Positions 6,359-14,435 of a DNA stretch of 56,721 nucleotides are shown here, one piece after another. The notes beneath the pieces were generated by a model. That model was not told the DNA's origin and did not search any database. It saw only the letters and a program-made list of their open reading frames with translations. This stretch comes from Alphaproteobacteria bacterium (GTDB taxonomy: Bacteria; Pseudomonadota; Alphaproteobacteria; Rhizobiales; BM303). How positions within the stretch are numbered: position 1 is the stretch's first letter; every line of letters starts with the position of its first letter. The stretch lies in NCBI GenBank assembly GCA_024275895.1, contig JAJRYE010000121.1:1-56721 (forward strand). The letters run 5' to 3'. A program made the position numbers and the translations under genes.

Positions 6359-9300
6359 ATGGCAACCCTTGTTCTGCAATATGCGGGTCAGGCCTTTGGT
6401 GGTATGATCGGCGGCCCCATCGGCGCCGTGATCGGCCGCGCCGCCGGCGCTGTAGTCGGCAATATAGTCGATCAGAGCCTGCTCGGCGCATTGGCGAAAC
6501 CGGCCCAAGTCGAAGGCCCGCGCCTTGATGACTTGCAGGTTCAGGCCTCGCGTGAAGGCGCATTTATCCCCCGTGCCTATGGCCGTACCAGGCTTGCGGG
6601 GCAGGTGATCTGGGCGACACGCTTTGAAGAGGAAATTTCGACCACAACCAAAAAATCCGGCGGCAAGGGCGGAGCCGGAAAACGCAAGACCAAAGTCACC
6701 GAATACAGCTATTATGCCAATTTCGCGGTTGGTCTGTGCGAGGGCGAAATCGGCCGCATCGGCCGTATCTGGGCCGATGGCAAACCGCTGGATCAAAGCC
6801 GCGTCACATTAAGGGGGTATAGCGGCACAAAAACCCAGTTGCCCGACAGCCTTATCAGCGCCAGAGAGGGGATGGAGAAAGCCCCCGCCTATCGCGGCCT
6901 TGCCTATATTGTTTTTGAACGCCTTCCCCTGGCCGATTATGGCAACCGCATTCCGCAACTGACATTCGAGATATTCAGCCCGCTTGATGATCTTGAGCAA
7001 AAAATAAATGGTGTAAACATTGTCCCCGGCAGTACAGAATTCGGCTACTCGCCGCTGCAGATCACCCGAGATCTGGGCGAGGGCAAAACCGCAGCGGAAA
7101 ACACCCACAGCTATGAGGCGCTGAGCGACTGGAATGCCTCAATGGATGATCTGGCGGCCAGTTGCCCCAATCTGCAAAGCGCTTCTCTCGTGGTCAGCTG
7201 GTTCGGCAATGATTTGCGCTGCGGCCTCTGCGCCCTCAAACCGGGAGTGGAAGACACGGACAAGATCACCCGGCCCGAAAGCTGGTCCGTGGCCGGGCTT
7301 TCGCGCGCCGATGCCCATCTGGTCTCGCAGATTGATGCCCGGCCGGCCTTTGGCGGCACACCTTCCGATGCCTCCGTCATTGCCGCCATCAAGGACATAA
7401 AGGCCCGCGGCTGGCGGGCTGTTTTCTATCCCTTTGTATTGATGGATGTGCCCGATGGCAATACATTGCCAAATCCCTATGACGGTTCGGCCAGCCAGCC
7501 GGTCTTTCCATGGCGCGGTCGCATAACCTGCGATCCGGCCCCCGGCGTGGCCGGAACCGTGGACAAAACCGCCGCGGCCACAGCCCAGGTGAATGCCTTT
7601 TTCGGCGCCGCTACGGTGGGTGATTTTGCCATTGACGGGGAAAATGTGATCTATAGCGGCCCGGCCGAATGGTCACAGCGCCGCATGATTTTGCACTACG
7701 CCCATCTGTGCAAGGCAGCGGGCGGAGTTGACGCCTTCCTCATCGGTTCCGAGTTGCGGGGCCTGAGCACCATTCGCGGCAGCGCCGTGCATTTCCCGGC
7801 CGTGGATGCGCTCAAAACCCTGGCTGCCGATGTCAGAACGGTTCTGGGAGCGGCCACTAAAATATCCTATGCCGCTGACTGGTCGGAATATTTCGGCTAC
7901 CAGCCGCAGGACGGCTCAAGCGATGTTTTCTTCCATCTTGACCCGCTCTGGTCCGATGCCGCTATCGATTTCATCGGTATTGACAACTATATGCCAATGA
8001 GCGACTGGCGCGACGGCGAAAACCATCTGGACTATCAAAACGGGGCGCGTTCGATCTATGACACCGCCTATCTGCGCGCCAATATCGCCGGCGGTGAGGG
8101 CTATGAGTGGTACTATGCGGACATGGCGGCGCGTGATGCACAAAACCGCACCCCCATCACCGATGGCGCTTACGCCAAACCTTGGGTATTTCGCTGCAAG
8201 GACATAAAAAACTGGTGGAGCAATTCTCATTATAACCGTCCCGGCGGCATTGAAGATACCGCCGCCACATCCTGGCTTCCCGGCTCAAAACCGGTCTGGT
8301 TCACCGAAACCGGCTGTCCGGCCATTTCCAAGGGGGCGAACCAGCCCAATGTGTTCATGGATGCCAAATCCTCGGAAAGCGCCGCCCCTTATTATTCCGA
8401 CAGGCACCGCGATGATCTGGTCCAGCGGCGTTATCTCAAGGCGCTTTTTGAGTATTGGGACACATCCAGCCCGTATTACGCGGGCGGAAGCAATCCGGTA
8501 TCTGATGTTTACAACGCTCCGATGGTGGATGTCGGCAATATCCACATATGGGCCTGGGATGCGCGCCCGTTCCCGGCTTTTCCCGGAATGGAAAATGTCT
8601 GGGCCGACGCGCCGAACTGGCAAACCGGGCACTGGCTGAACGGAAGGTTGGGGGCCTTGCCGCTCGACAAGCTGGTCTCGGTCCTGACGCAGGGCTACGG
8701 CGTTCTCACCAACACCGGAAATCTGGAGGGGCTGGTTGACGGTTTTGTAATTGACCGGACCATGTCGGCGAGACAGGCGGTCGAACCGCTGGCCCTGGGT
8801 TATTTCTTTGATGCGGTGGAGAGCGAAGGCCTGATCCGCTTTGACCACCGCAAAAATGCCCCGGTTATCAGCGCCGACCCGGATGATTTTGCGGTTAAAG
8901 ATGAAAACACCGCTGCCGTTCAGCTCATCCGCGCCCAGGAAAGTGAACTGCCTTCGATCGTTCATCTTTCCTATATTGACCAGATGTCGAATTACCGGGC
9001 GGCGGCGGTCGAATCGCGCCGCCAGACCGCCCAAAGCGCCCGTGTGGCCCGTGCCGATCTGCCTCTGGTAACGGATCAGGATCAGGCCCGGAATATGGCG
9101 GAAATCTGGTTGCAGGAACTTTGGCGCGAGCGCGAAAGAGCCAAATTCACCCTGCCCCCAAATCTGCTCGGAGCAGAACCGGGCGATGTGATCGCCTTTA
9201 CCCGTAACAGACGCGATCACCGGATTCGCGTGCAGGAAATCACCGATGCTCTGGGCCGCGCCGTCGAGGGCGCGAGCGCCGACAGCTCGTTATATGCCCC

Positions 9301-10294
9301 CGCGCCGGTTGTTCGCCGCCAAACGAGGGTAACGGCGCCCGGTGTCCTCGGGCCCGTCATCGTGGAGTTCATGGACCTGCCGCTGCTGACCGGGAATGAA
9401 ATTCCCCATGCTGGTTATCTTGCCGCCTTTGCCGGTCCCTGGCCCGGCGCGGTTGCGGTTTATCGCGGCGTTGATGCGGCGGCGCATGATCTCAACGCCG
9501 TCCTGGAAGCCCCGGCAACCATGGGGGAGACGCTCCAGGACCTGTATTCCGGTCCCGCCGGACGCTGGGATCGCGCCAGCCGCGTGCAGGTCAGGCTCTA
9601 TGGCGGTGCCTTGCAATCGGTTGATCAGATGGCGCTGTTTTCCGGCGCCAACAGCGCCGCGATAAAAAACGCTGACGGGGAATGGGAAATCTTCCAGTTC
9701 CTGAGCGCCGATCTGGTCGCGGCGGATGTTTATGAGCTTTCGGGGTTATTGCGCGCCCAGGCCGGAACCGAAGACGCCATGCGCGATCCTGTTGCTGCCG
9801 GAGCGCGCTTTGTTCTGCTCACCGGTGCGGTTGAACAGGCCGATATGAGTGCCGATGAAATCGGTCTGGCCTTTGACTACCGCTACGGTCCCTATGGCCG
9901 TGACATGGCCGATCCGGTCTATCAAAACCGCTCTGTTGCCTTCTCCGCCAGAGGTTTGAAACCATTCTCGCCGGTCCATATCCGCGCCCGCCGTGATGTA
10001 GCGACTTCGGATATTGAGTTGAGCTGGATACGCCGCACAAGACTGAACGGCGACAGCTGGGTGCTGGAAGAAGTGCCGCTTGGCGAAGACAAGGAAGTTT
10101 ACAAAGTAAATATACTGGATGCAAGTTACCAGATTCTTCGCTCACTGAACTCTGAAACCTCCGGTGCAACATATACCAGCACCATGCAAATCGCCGATTT
10201 CGGCGTCATCCAGACCCGGATCATCGTGGATATCAGCCAGATATCCCAGACCTGTGGAGACGGGACTTTCCGGCGGGCCGTGCTGGATATCTGA
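6359..10294 (+). CDS. Tail tip/host specificity protein with TIM barrel, GTA gp15
   Basis: A 1311-residue tip protein, the largest GTA component, very close in length to R. capsulatus gp15. It begins MATLVLQYAGQAFGGMIGGP with a glycine-rich membrane-like segment (residues 8-43). A glycosidase-like TIM barrel (GTA_TIM) spans roughly 320-720, with GWRAVFYPFVLMDVPDGN, IGSELRGLSTIRG, FIGIDNYMPMSDWRDG and WFTETGCPAISKGANQPN. The phage tail tip domain follows at about 760-930 (LEGLVDGFVIDRTMSARQAV), then beta-rich C-terminal modules that probably face the recipient. The frame is open a further 20 codons upstream, inside the peptidase gene; the ATG at 6359 is chosen by homology. The C-terminal 250 residues are the part most likely to be lineage-specific. 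Confidence 0.94.
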   Translation: MATLVLQYAGQAFGGMIGGPIGAVIGRAAGAVVGNIVDQSLLGALAKPAQVEGPRLDDLQVQASREGAFIPRAYGRTRLAGQVIWATRFEEEISTTTKKSGGKGGAGKRKTKVTEYSYYANFAVGLCEGEIGRIGRIWADGKPLDQSRVTLRGYSGTKTQLPDSLISAREGMEKAPAYRGLAYIVFERLPLADYGNRIPQLTFEIFSPLDDLEQKINGVNIVPGSTEFGYSPLQITRDLGEGKTAAENTHSYEALSDWNASMDDLAASCPNLQSASLVVSWFGNDLRCGLCALKPGVEDTDKITRPESWSVAGLSRADAHLVSQIDARPAFGGTPSDASVIAAIKDIKARGWRAVFYPFVLMDVPDGNTLPNPYDGSASQPVFPWRGRITCDPAPGVAGTVDKTAAATAQVNAFFGAATVGDFAIDGENVIYSGPAEWSQRRMILHYAHLCKAAGGVDAFLIGSELRGLSTIRGSAVHFPAVDALKTLAADVRTVLGAATKISYAADWSEYFGYQPQDGSSDVFFHLDPLWSDAAIDFIGIDNYMPMSDWRDGENHLDYQNGARSIYDTAYLRANIAGGEGYEWYYADMAARDAQNRTPITDGAYAKPWVFRCKDIKNWWSNSHYNRPGGIEDTAATSWLPGSKPVWFTETGCPAISKGANQPNVFMDAKSSESAAPYYSDRHRDDLVQRRYLKALFEYWDTSSPYYAGGSNPVSDVYNAPMVDVGNIHIWAWDARPFPAFPGMENVWADAPNWQTGHWLNGRLGALPLDKLVSVLTQGYGVLTNTGNLEGLVDGFVIDRTMSARQAVEPLALGYFFDAVESEGLIRFDHRKNAPVISADPDDFAVKDENTAAVQLIRAQESELPSIVHLSYIDQMSNYRAAAVESRRQTAQSARVARADLPLVTDQDQARNMAEIWLQELWRERERAKFTLPPNLLGAEPGDVIAFTRNRRDHRIRVQEITDALGRAVEGASADSSLYAPAPVVRRQTRVTAPGVLGPVIVEFMDLPLLTGNEIPHAGYLAAFAGPWPGAVAVYRGVDAAAHDLNAVLEAPATMGETLQDLYSGPAGRWDRASRVQVRLYGGALQSVDQMALFSGANSAAIKNADGEWEIFQFLSADLVAADVYELSGLLRAQAGTEDAMRDPVAAGARFVLLTGAVEQADMSADEIGLAFDYRYGPYGRDMADPVYQNRSVAFSARGLKPFSPVHIRARRDVATSDIELSWIRRTRLNGDSWVLEEVPLGEDKEVYKVNILDASYQILRSLNSETSGATYTSTMQIADFGVIQTRIIVDISQISQTCGDGTFRRAVLDI

Positions 10295-10320
10295 CGGCGA
10301 TACCCTGAATTATCCATCCG

Positions 10321-10344
10321 CCGCGCCTTCTGCGCGGTTTTTTA
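10321..10344 (+). terminator. Rho-independent terminator after the tip gene
   Basis: A perfect six-base stem (CCGCGC/GCGCGG, 10321-10326 and 10332-10337) with a five-base loop is followed by TTTTTTATT. It lies 26 bases after the tip gene and just before the RBS of the M15 peptidase gene. It would separate the structural operon from the lysis genes or make their expression partial. Confidence 0.8.
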
Positions 10345-10357
10345 TTGGGAGCAGTGC

Positions 10358-10744
10358 ATGAAATATCAACTGGGAAAGCGATCGCAAAGACGCCTTGAAG
10401 GGGTCCATCCAGATCTTTGCAAGGTGGTCAGACGGGCCATCGAAACCACGGAGGTGGATTTTGCCATAATTGAAGGGCGGCGCACGATCGCGCGCCAGCG
10501 CCAGCTGGTAAAACAGGGTGCATCGCGCACCTTGCGCTCACGTCACCTGACAGGCCACGCCGTCGATCTTGCCCCCTGGGTTGACGGCCGGATCCGTTGG
10601 GACTGGCCGTTGTTTTACCCCCTCGCCAGCGCCATGAAATCTGCGGCAAGAGAAACTGGTGTCAAAATCAGATGGGGCGGCGACTGGAGGCGGTTCAGGG
10701 ACGGGCCTCATTTTCAGTTGCAATGGAAATTCTATCCCGCCTGA
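10358..10744 (+). CDS. M15-family peptidase, probable GTA endolysin
   Basis: A 128-residue zinc peptidase of the VanY/Ply500 M15 group, which cuts peptide bridges in peptidoglycan. The zinc signature SRHLTGHAVDLAPW supplies His63 and Asp70 (pattern SxHxxGxAxD), and DGPHFQL supplies Asp115 and His118. There is no signal peptide, so release would depend on the holin encoded two genes downstream. Position directly behind the tip gene makes it the probable lysis enzyme for particle release. In R. capsulatus the lysis genes lie away from the structural cluster, as I recall; here they are adjoining. Confidence 0.88.
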   Translation: MKYQLGKRSQRRLEGVHPDLCKVVRRAIETTEVDFAIIEGRRTIARQRQLVKQGASRTLRSRHLTGHAVDLAPWVDGRIRWDWPLFYPLASAMKSAARETGVKIRWGGDWRRFRDGPHFQLQWKFYPA

Positions 10745-10769
10745 AAGTAACAACAAGGACCTCACACGA

Positions 10770-11012
10770 ATGAATATCAGCGAAAAGCAGATGAAAAATC
10801 TGGTATCGGAAACCGTGCGTGAAACCCTCATAGAGCTTGGCATCGCCCATGATGCGCCGCTGGAAATGCAAAAGGATTTTCAGCTGCTGCGCGAATGGCG
10901 GCTGGCTTCCGAGGCTATCCGCCGCAAGGGCGTTTTGACGGTATTCGGCATCGTCATTGCCGGGATCACGGCCGCTTTCTGGGTTGGCATCAAACAAATG
11001 CTGTCGCAATAG
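10770..11012 (+). CDS. Small one-TM membrane protein of the lysis cassette
   Basis: An 80-residue protein with an acidic cytoplasmic N-terminal part (NISEKQMKNLVSETVRETL, coiled-coil-like) and one transmembrane helix near residues 54-74 (GVLTVFGIVIAGITAAFWVGI). Similar small proteins of about this size lie beside lysis genes in alphaproteobacterial prophages, though I cannot name the family with certainty. The frame is open back to 10659, but the ATG at 10770 lies 26 bases after the peptidase stop and is the sensible start. The setting between an endolysin and a holin suggests a spanin-like, antiholin or accessory role, which is inference. Confidence 0.7.
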   Translation: MNISEKQMKNLVSETVRETLIELGIAHDAPLEMQKDFQLLREWRLASEAIRRKGVLTVFGIVIAGITAAFWVGIKQMLSQ

Positions 11013-11021
11013 GAGACCAAG

Positions 11022-11462
11022 ATGGGAATTTTGACCGGCATTGGAACCGGCGAGATCGTGGGCGGCGTTGTCAAACCGCTGTTTGACATCATCGACGATC
11101 TGTTTACTTCCGACGAAGAACGTGCTGAGGCCAAGCGCAAATTGCTGACCGATGAAGGCCAGCGCAAAATCAGGGACTTGCAGGTTCGCCTTTCCGCCAT
11201 TCTGGCCGAGGCGAACAGCAAGGATCCCTGGACAAGCCGGGCAAGACCGTCTTTCTTGTATATTATCTATCTCATGATCCTGAGTTCCATCCCGATGGGA
11301 GTGCTGGCCGCCTTTCAGCCGCAAATCGCCGTCCAGATCATTGCCGGCATGCAAGGCTGGCTGGATGCGATCCCCGATTCTCTCTGGGCATTGTTCGGAG
11401 CCGGTTATCTGGGCTACTCCGCTGCCCGTTCCTGGGACAAAAAGAAGGGCGTTTCGAGATAA
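11022..11462 (+). CDS. Three-TM holin, GTA_holin_3TM family
   Basis: A 146-residue protein matching the family of three-TM holins for gene-transfer release. Features: GLTGIGTGEIVGGVVKPLFDIID-type start, the charged segment LFTSDEERAEAKRKLLTDEG, then the motif DPWTSRARPSFLYIIYLMIL and two further hydrophobic helices (VQIIAGMQGWLDAIPDSLWALFGAGYLGYSAARSW). The W-x-x-R-x-R-P motif before the first full helix is characteristic. A good RBS (AGGAGA) precedes the ATG by a few bases. Together with the M15 peptidase it forms a complete holin-endolysin pair. Confidence 0.88.
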   Translation: MGILTGIGTGEIVGGVVKPLFDIIDDLFTSDEERAEAKRKLLTDEGQRKIRDLQVRLSAILAEANSKDPWTSRARPSFLYIIYLMILSSIPMGVLAAFQPQIAVQIIAGMQGWLDAIPDSLWALFGAGYLGYSAARSWDKKKGVSR

Positions 11463-11541
11463 TCAGGACCTATTCATCTGCCGTTCAGATATTTATCGTT
11501 AATGTAACCTAATATTGCATTACCAATAACTGGAGGCCAGT

Positions 11542-12021
11542 GTGCGCAAGTTCCTGGTGATATCGCTTTTTGTGTTTTCTCTTGCCGTTTCGCTTGAAGC
11601 GGCGGCGGGTGCATTTGTGGCGGGCACGCATGTCAGGGCGGATAAAACCACTCCTGTGGCATCCATAGCCGTCAATGTCCAGTTTGCGCGCAAGGGCGGC
11701 AACCGGGTTGGCCGGCCGCGCATCCAGCTCAGGAAATTCAGACGCAACACACGGGCCTACCGCGTTCCCAGGGCGGGTATCAGGAGCGGTTCGCACATTC
11801 TCCGGAGCCGTTCCGGGCTTCCTGTCCGATCATCTTTTGCTCCCTCCGCCAGGGATATCGGCGCCGGCGCCGCCGTGCAGACCGCCAGAACGAGGGCTGC
11901 GGGCGAGGTTCTCGGCGTTCGCCGCAACGGTTCGGTTTACGATGTCAAGCTGCTGGATAGCGGCCGGGTGAGAATCGTTACAATCGATGCATATTCTGGT
12001 AGTGTCCTGAGGATAAGATAA
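11542..12021 (+). CDS. Exported PepSY-like protein upstream of FeuPQ-type system
   Basis: A 159-residue exported protein starting at a GTG after an SD (GGAGG, 11532-11536). Residues 1-23 form a signal peptide (FLVISLFVFSLAVSLEAAAG). The middle is arginine-rich and low in complexity. The last 45 residues (AAGEVLGVRRNGSVYDVKLLDSGRVRIVTIDAYSGSVLRIR in short pieces) have the PepSY layout: a helix then three strands, ending in the 'D..SG.VL.I' turn. Such proteins often precede sensor kinases and modulate them. In Sinorhizobium a small periplasmic protein, FeuN, acts on FeuQ; this gene holds the same position, but I cannot show that it is FeuN. Confidence 0.75.
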   Translation: MRKFLVISLFVFSLAVSLEAAAGAFVAGTHVRADKTTPVASIAVNVQFARKGGNRVGRPRIQLRKFRRNTRAYRVPRAGIRSGSHILRSRSGLPVRSSFAPSARDIGAGAAVQTARTRAAGEVLGVRRNGSVYDVKLLDSGRVRIVTIDAYSGSVLRIR

Positions 12022-12049
12022 CAGGCATGAAGATTTAGGGGATTGGCCC

Positions 12050-12721
12050 ATGCGATTGCTGGTGGTTGAAGACGACAAGGAATTAAACCGGCAACTCAAG
12101 GAATCATTGAGTGATTCAGGCTATGTCGTGGATACGGCCTTTGATGGTGAAGAGGGCCATTTCCTCGGCGATACCGAACCCTATGACGCTGTTATTCTTG
12201 ACCTTGGCCTGCCGCAAATGGACGGGGTGAGCGTCCTTGAAGCCTGGCGGCGCGATGGCCGTAAAATGCCGGTGCTGATCCTGACGGCCCGTGACCGCTG
12301 GAGCGACAAGGTGGCCGGATTTGACGCCGGTGCCGATGATTATGTCGCCAAACCTTTCCATATGGAAGAGGTTCTGGCGCGGGTTCGGGCCCTGCTGCGC
12401 CGTTCCACCGGCCATGCCAAAAGCGATATCGAATGCGGCCCGCTTCTGGTCGATACCAAGGCGGCGCGTGTGACCGAAAATGGCATTCACATCAAGCTCA
12501 CCTCGCTCGAATACCGCCTGCTGGCCTATCTCATGCATCATCAGGGCCGCGTCGTCTCGCGCACCGAGCTGGTTGAGCATCTTTACGATCAGGACTTTGA
12601 TCGCGATTCCAACACGGTTGAAGTCTTTGTCGGCCGCATCCGCAAAAAATTGAAATCGGGTATGATCCAGACTGTCCGGGGCCTTGGCTATTGCCTGGCC
12701 AAACCCGATGATGCGGCTTGA
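12050..12721 (+). CDS. feuP: OmpR-family response regulator, FeuP-like
   Basis: A 223-residue OmpR/PhoB-class regulator. The receiver domain (1-115) has the acidic pocket at Asp8-Asp9, the phospho-acceptor Asp51 in AVILDLGLPQMDG and Lys101 in AKPF. The winged-helix DNA-binding domain (about 125-220) contains LTSLEYRLLAYLMHHQGRVVSRTELVEHLY and the DNA-contact segment SNTVEVFVGRIRKKL. Its stop lies inside the start of the kinase gene, so the two are coupled. The pair resembles FeuP/FeuQ, the PhoP/PhoQ-type system next to the ccm genes in rhizobia. Naming follows synteny and sequence type. Confidence 0.85.
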   Translation: MRLLVVEDDKELNRQLKESLSDSGYVVDTAFDGEEGHFLGDTEPYDAVILDLGLPQMDGVSVLEAWRRDGRKMPVLILTARDRWSDKVAGFDAGADDYVAKPFHMEEVLARVRALLRRSTGHAKSDIECGPLLVDTKAARVTENGIHIKLTSLEYRLLAYLMHHQGRVVSRTELVEHLYDQDFDRDSNTVEVFVGRIRKKLKSGMIQTVRGLGYCLAKPDDAA

Positions 12722-14111
12722 TTTCAGGCGATCAGGACCGCGATCTCTAGCTCTTCGCCTGATTCTCTATGCGGCGGGCTGGAGTATTGCCGCCCTGCTG
12801 GTGACCGGAATCGTGCTCTCTTCGGTTTATCGCGAAACGGTTGAGCGCAATTTTGATATCTATCTGCGTGTGTTCCTCAAGGGGCTGATCGCCAATATCG
12901 AGGTTTCCGACACCGGCGGGCTGGTGCTTGAGCAAAGCCTTGCCGAGCCGCGTTTTGATTTTCCGCTTTCGGGCTGGTACTGGCAGGTCATGCGGGCAAA
13001 GCTGCCCTTGCAGCCGGTGCAGGCCTCCCCCTCGCTGCTGGAATTCCGGCTGCGTTTGCCGCACTGGACGAAAGCGGAAACACAGGCGGGTGAGCGCGAA
13101 TATTTTATGCCCGGTCCCGATGGCAGGACGCTTCGGGTTGTGGAGCAGATGATTATCCTTCCCGGTTCGGATGAAAAGTTCATCTTCACGGTTGCCGCCG
13201 ACAATCAGGAAATACTCGAAAGAACCGCGGATTTCAACGGCACGCTGATCGCCGCGCTGGCGTTGCTTGGCCTGGGTTTGATTGCGGCGGTTCTGCTCCA
13301 GGTGAAAATGGGTCTGCGGCCGTTGAAGAAAATTCGCGATTCCCTGAGCGCCATCCGTTCCGGCGACGAAGACAAACTGCACGGCGAATTCCCGCCCGAG
13401 ATTGATCCGCTGGTAAAAGAATTGAACACATTGCTTGATTATAATCATGAAATTATCGAGCGCGCCCGGACCCAGGTCGGCAATCTGGCTCATGCCCTGA
13501 AAACGCCCCTGAGTGTTTTGACCAACGAGGCCGACGCCAATCCCGGTCCCCTTGCCCGGAAAATCAGCGAACAGACCCGGGTCATGCGTGATCAGGTCAA
13601 TCATTATCTTGACCGCGCCCGCGTGGCCGCCCGCGCCAATATCATTGGCGCCAGCACTCCGGTGGAACCGGTCCTTGAGGCGATTTTGCGGGTTCTGAAC
13701 CGGGTCAATGAGGAAAAAGGCATTGATTCCTCGCTTGAATGCGACGGAGAACTGAAATTTCGCGGCGAACAGCAGGACCTTGAGGAAATGGCCGGGAATC
13801 TGGTCGATAACGCTTTTAAATTCGCCAAAACAACCATAAAGGTATCGGTGGAAAAAATCGAAATCGATGAAAAGGATCAGGCCTATCTCCGCATAAATAT
13901 TGAGGATGACGGGCCCGGACTTCCGGAACAAAGCCTTGAAACCGCCCTGAAAAGGGGTGAGCGGTTTGATGAATCAAAACCCGGATCAGGACTTGGCCTG
14001 TCAATTGTGACGGATATTGCCACCCTCTACAAGGGAAGTTTTCGCCTTGAGCAATCGCGGCTGGGCGGCCTGAATGCGGTCTTGATATTACCGCTCGCAA
14101 AACAGGGGTAA
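12708..14111 (+). CDS. feuQ: Sensor histidine kinase, FeuQ/PhoQ-like
   Basis: A kinase of about 467 residues. Two membrane helices (about 15-38 and 182-203) enclose a periplasmic sensor of roughly 140 residues, followed by HAMP and a HisKA with the phospho-acceptor His261 in LAHALKTPLSVL, the H-A-L-K-T-P form seen in PhoQ/FeuQ rather than the common H-E-L-R-T-P. The ATPase domain has N box NLVDNAFKFAK, G1 DDGPGLP and G2 GSGLGLSIV. Two ATGs in tandem at 12708 and 12711 overlap the regulator stop; no SD is visible, in keeping with translational coupling. The frame extends to 12684. A PepSY-type protein is encoded two genes upstream. Confidence 0.85.
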   Translation: MMRLDFRRSGPRSLALRLILYAAGWSIAALLVTGIVLSSVYRETVERNFDIYLRVFLKGLIANIEVSDTGGLVLEQSLAEPRFDFPLSGWYWQVMRAKLPLQPVQASPSLLEFRLRLPHWTKAETQAGEREYFMPGPDGRTLRVVEQMIILPGSDEKFIFTVAADNQEILERTADFNGTLIAALALLGLGLIAAVLLQVKMGLRPLKKIRDSLSAIRSGDEDKLHGEFPPEIDPLVKELNTLLDYNHEIIERARTQVGNLAHALKTPLSVLTNEADANPGPLARKISEQTRVMRDQVNHYLDRARVAARANIIGASTPVEPVLEAILRVLNRVNEEKGIDSSLECDGELKFRGEQQDLEEMAGNLVDNAFKFAKTTIKVSVEKIEIDEKDQAYLRINIEDDGPGLPEQSLETALKRGERFDESKPGSGLGLSIVTDIATLYKGSFRLEQSRLGGLNAVLILPLAKQG

Positions 14112-14179
14112 ATTAAACATGAACCACAGATGAATGGGTCATTCAGCCAAGGCTCACAAGTGATGTTATATTGTATCAA

Positions 14180-14290
14180 AGTTCGCCCAGAGCGGACACA
14201 AGGGTTAATCGCAATACGCAACTGATCGCCCCCGGTAGCTGTTGCGGTAATCCAAAGACGGACCTTCGCGGGTCCGTCTTTTTTTGTTTT
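14180..14290 (+). ncRNA. Candidate small RNA in feuQ-downstream gap
   Basis: The 325-base gap between the kinase and the next gene has no convincing reading frame but contains a structured stretch. A TATATT hexamer at 14167-14172 could serve as -10 box. About eight bases later begins a segment with a hairpin whose stem is CGCAAC/GTTGCG around a loop holding GCCCCCGG, and it ends at a strong terminator (14254-14290). The total of about 110 nt is normal for a trans-acting sRNA with a C-rich loop. The -35 is poor and no family is recognised, so this is a candidate only. Confidence 0.4.
14254..14290 (+). terminator. Strong rho-independent terminator
   Basis: A perfect 11-base stem, AAAGACGGACC (14254-14264) with GGTCCGTCTTT (14271-14281), and a TTCGCG loop, followed by a further TTTTGTTTT. 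The flanking A and T runs make it work in either direction. It lies 143 bases after the feuQ-like stop, unusually far for a simple operon end, which is why a small RNA is suspected. Confidence 0.9.
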
Positions 14291-14435
14291 CCTGTCGGTG
14301 CCGGCTCAACGCAACATGCCCCGCGCCTGAAAAGACCGGGGTTTGATGAATTTGAAGAGCCGGATTGAGTGGGATATTGCGGGATCAACGGGTCGTTAAA
14401 CTTAAACTGCCATATTCGGGTGTGGAAGATGTGTT

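Noticed and set aside
2-11462. Ordinary prophage
   Set aside because: The gene set, the very short tape measure and the tip/hub/peptidase trio match the GTA type and no integrase, repressor or attachment site is visible; upstream sequence could still change this.
12747-13931. Long open frame opposite the FeuQ-like kinase, and others opposite gp15, glnE, the exporter and the mutase
   Set aside because: The sense frames carry complete conserved motifs; the opposite frames have no motifs or ribosome binding sites.
14171-14368. Small frame of 65 codons in the gap after feuQ
   Set aside because: It runs straight through the strong terminator at 14254-14290 and has no ribosome binding site.
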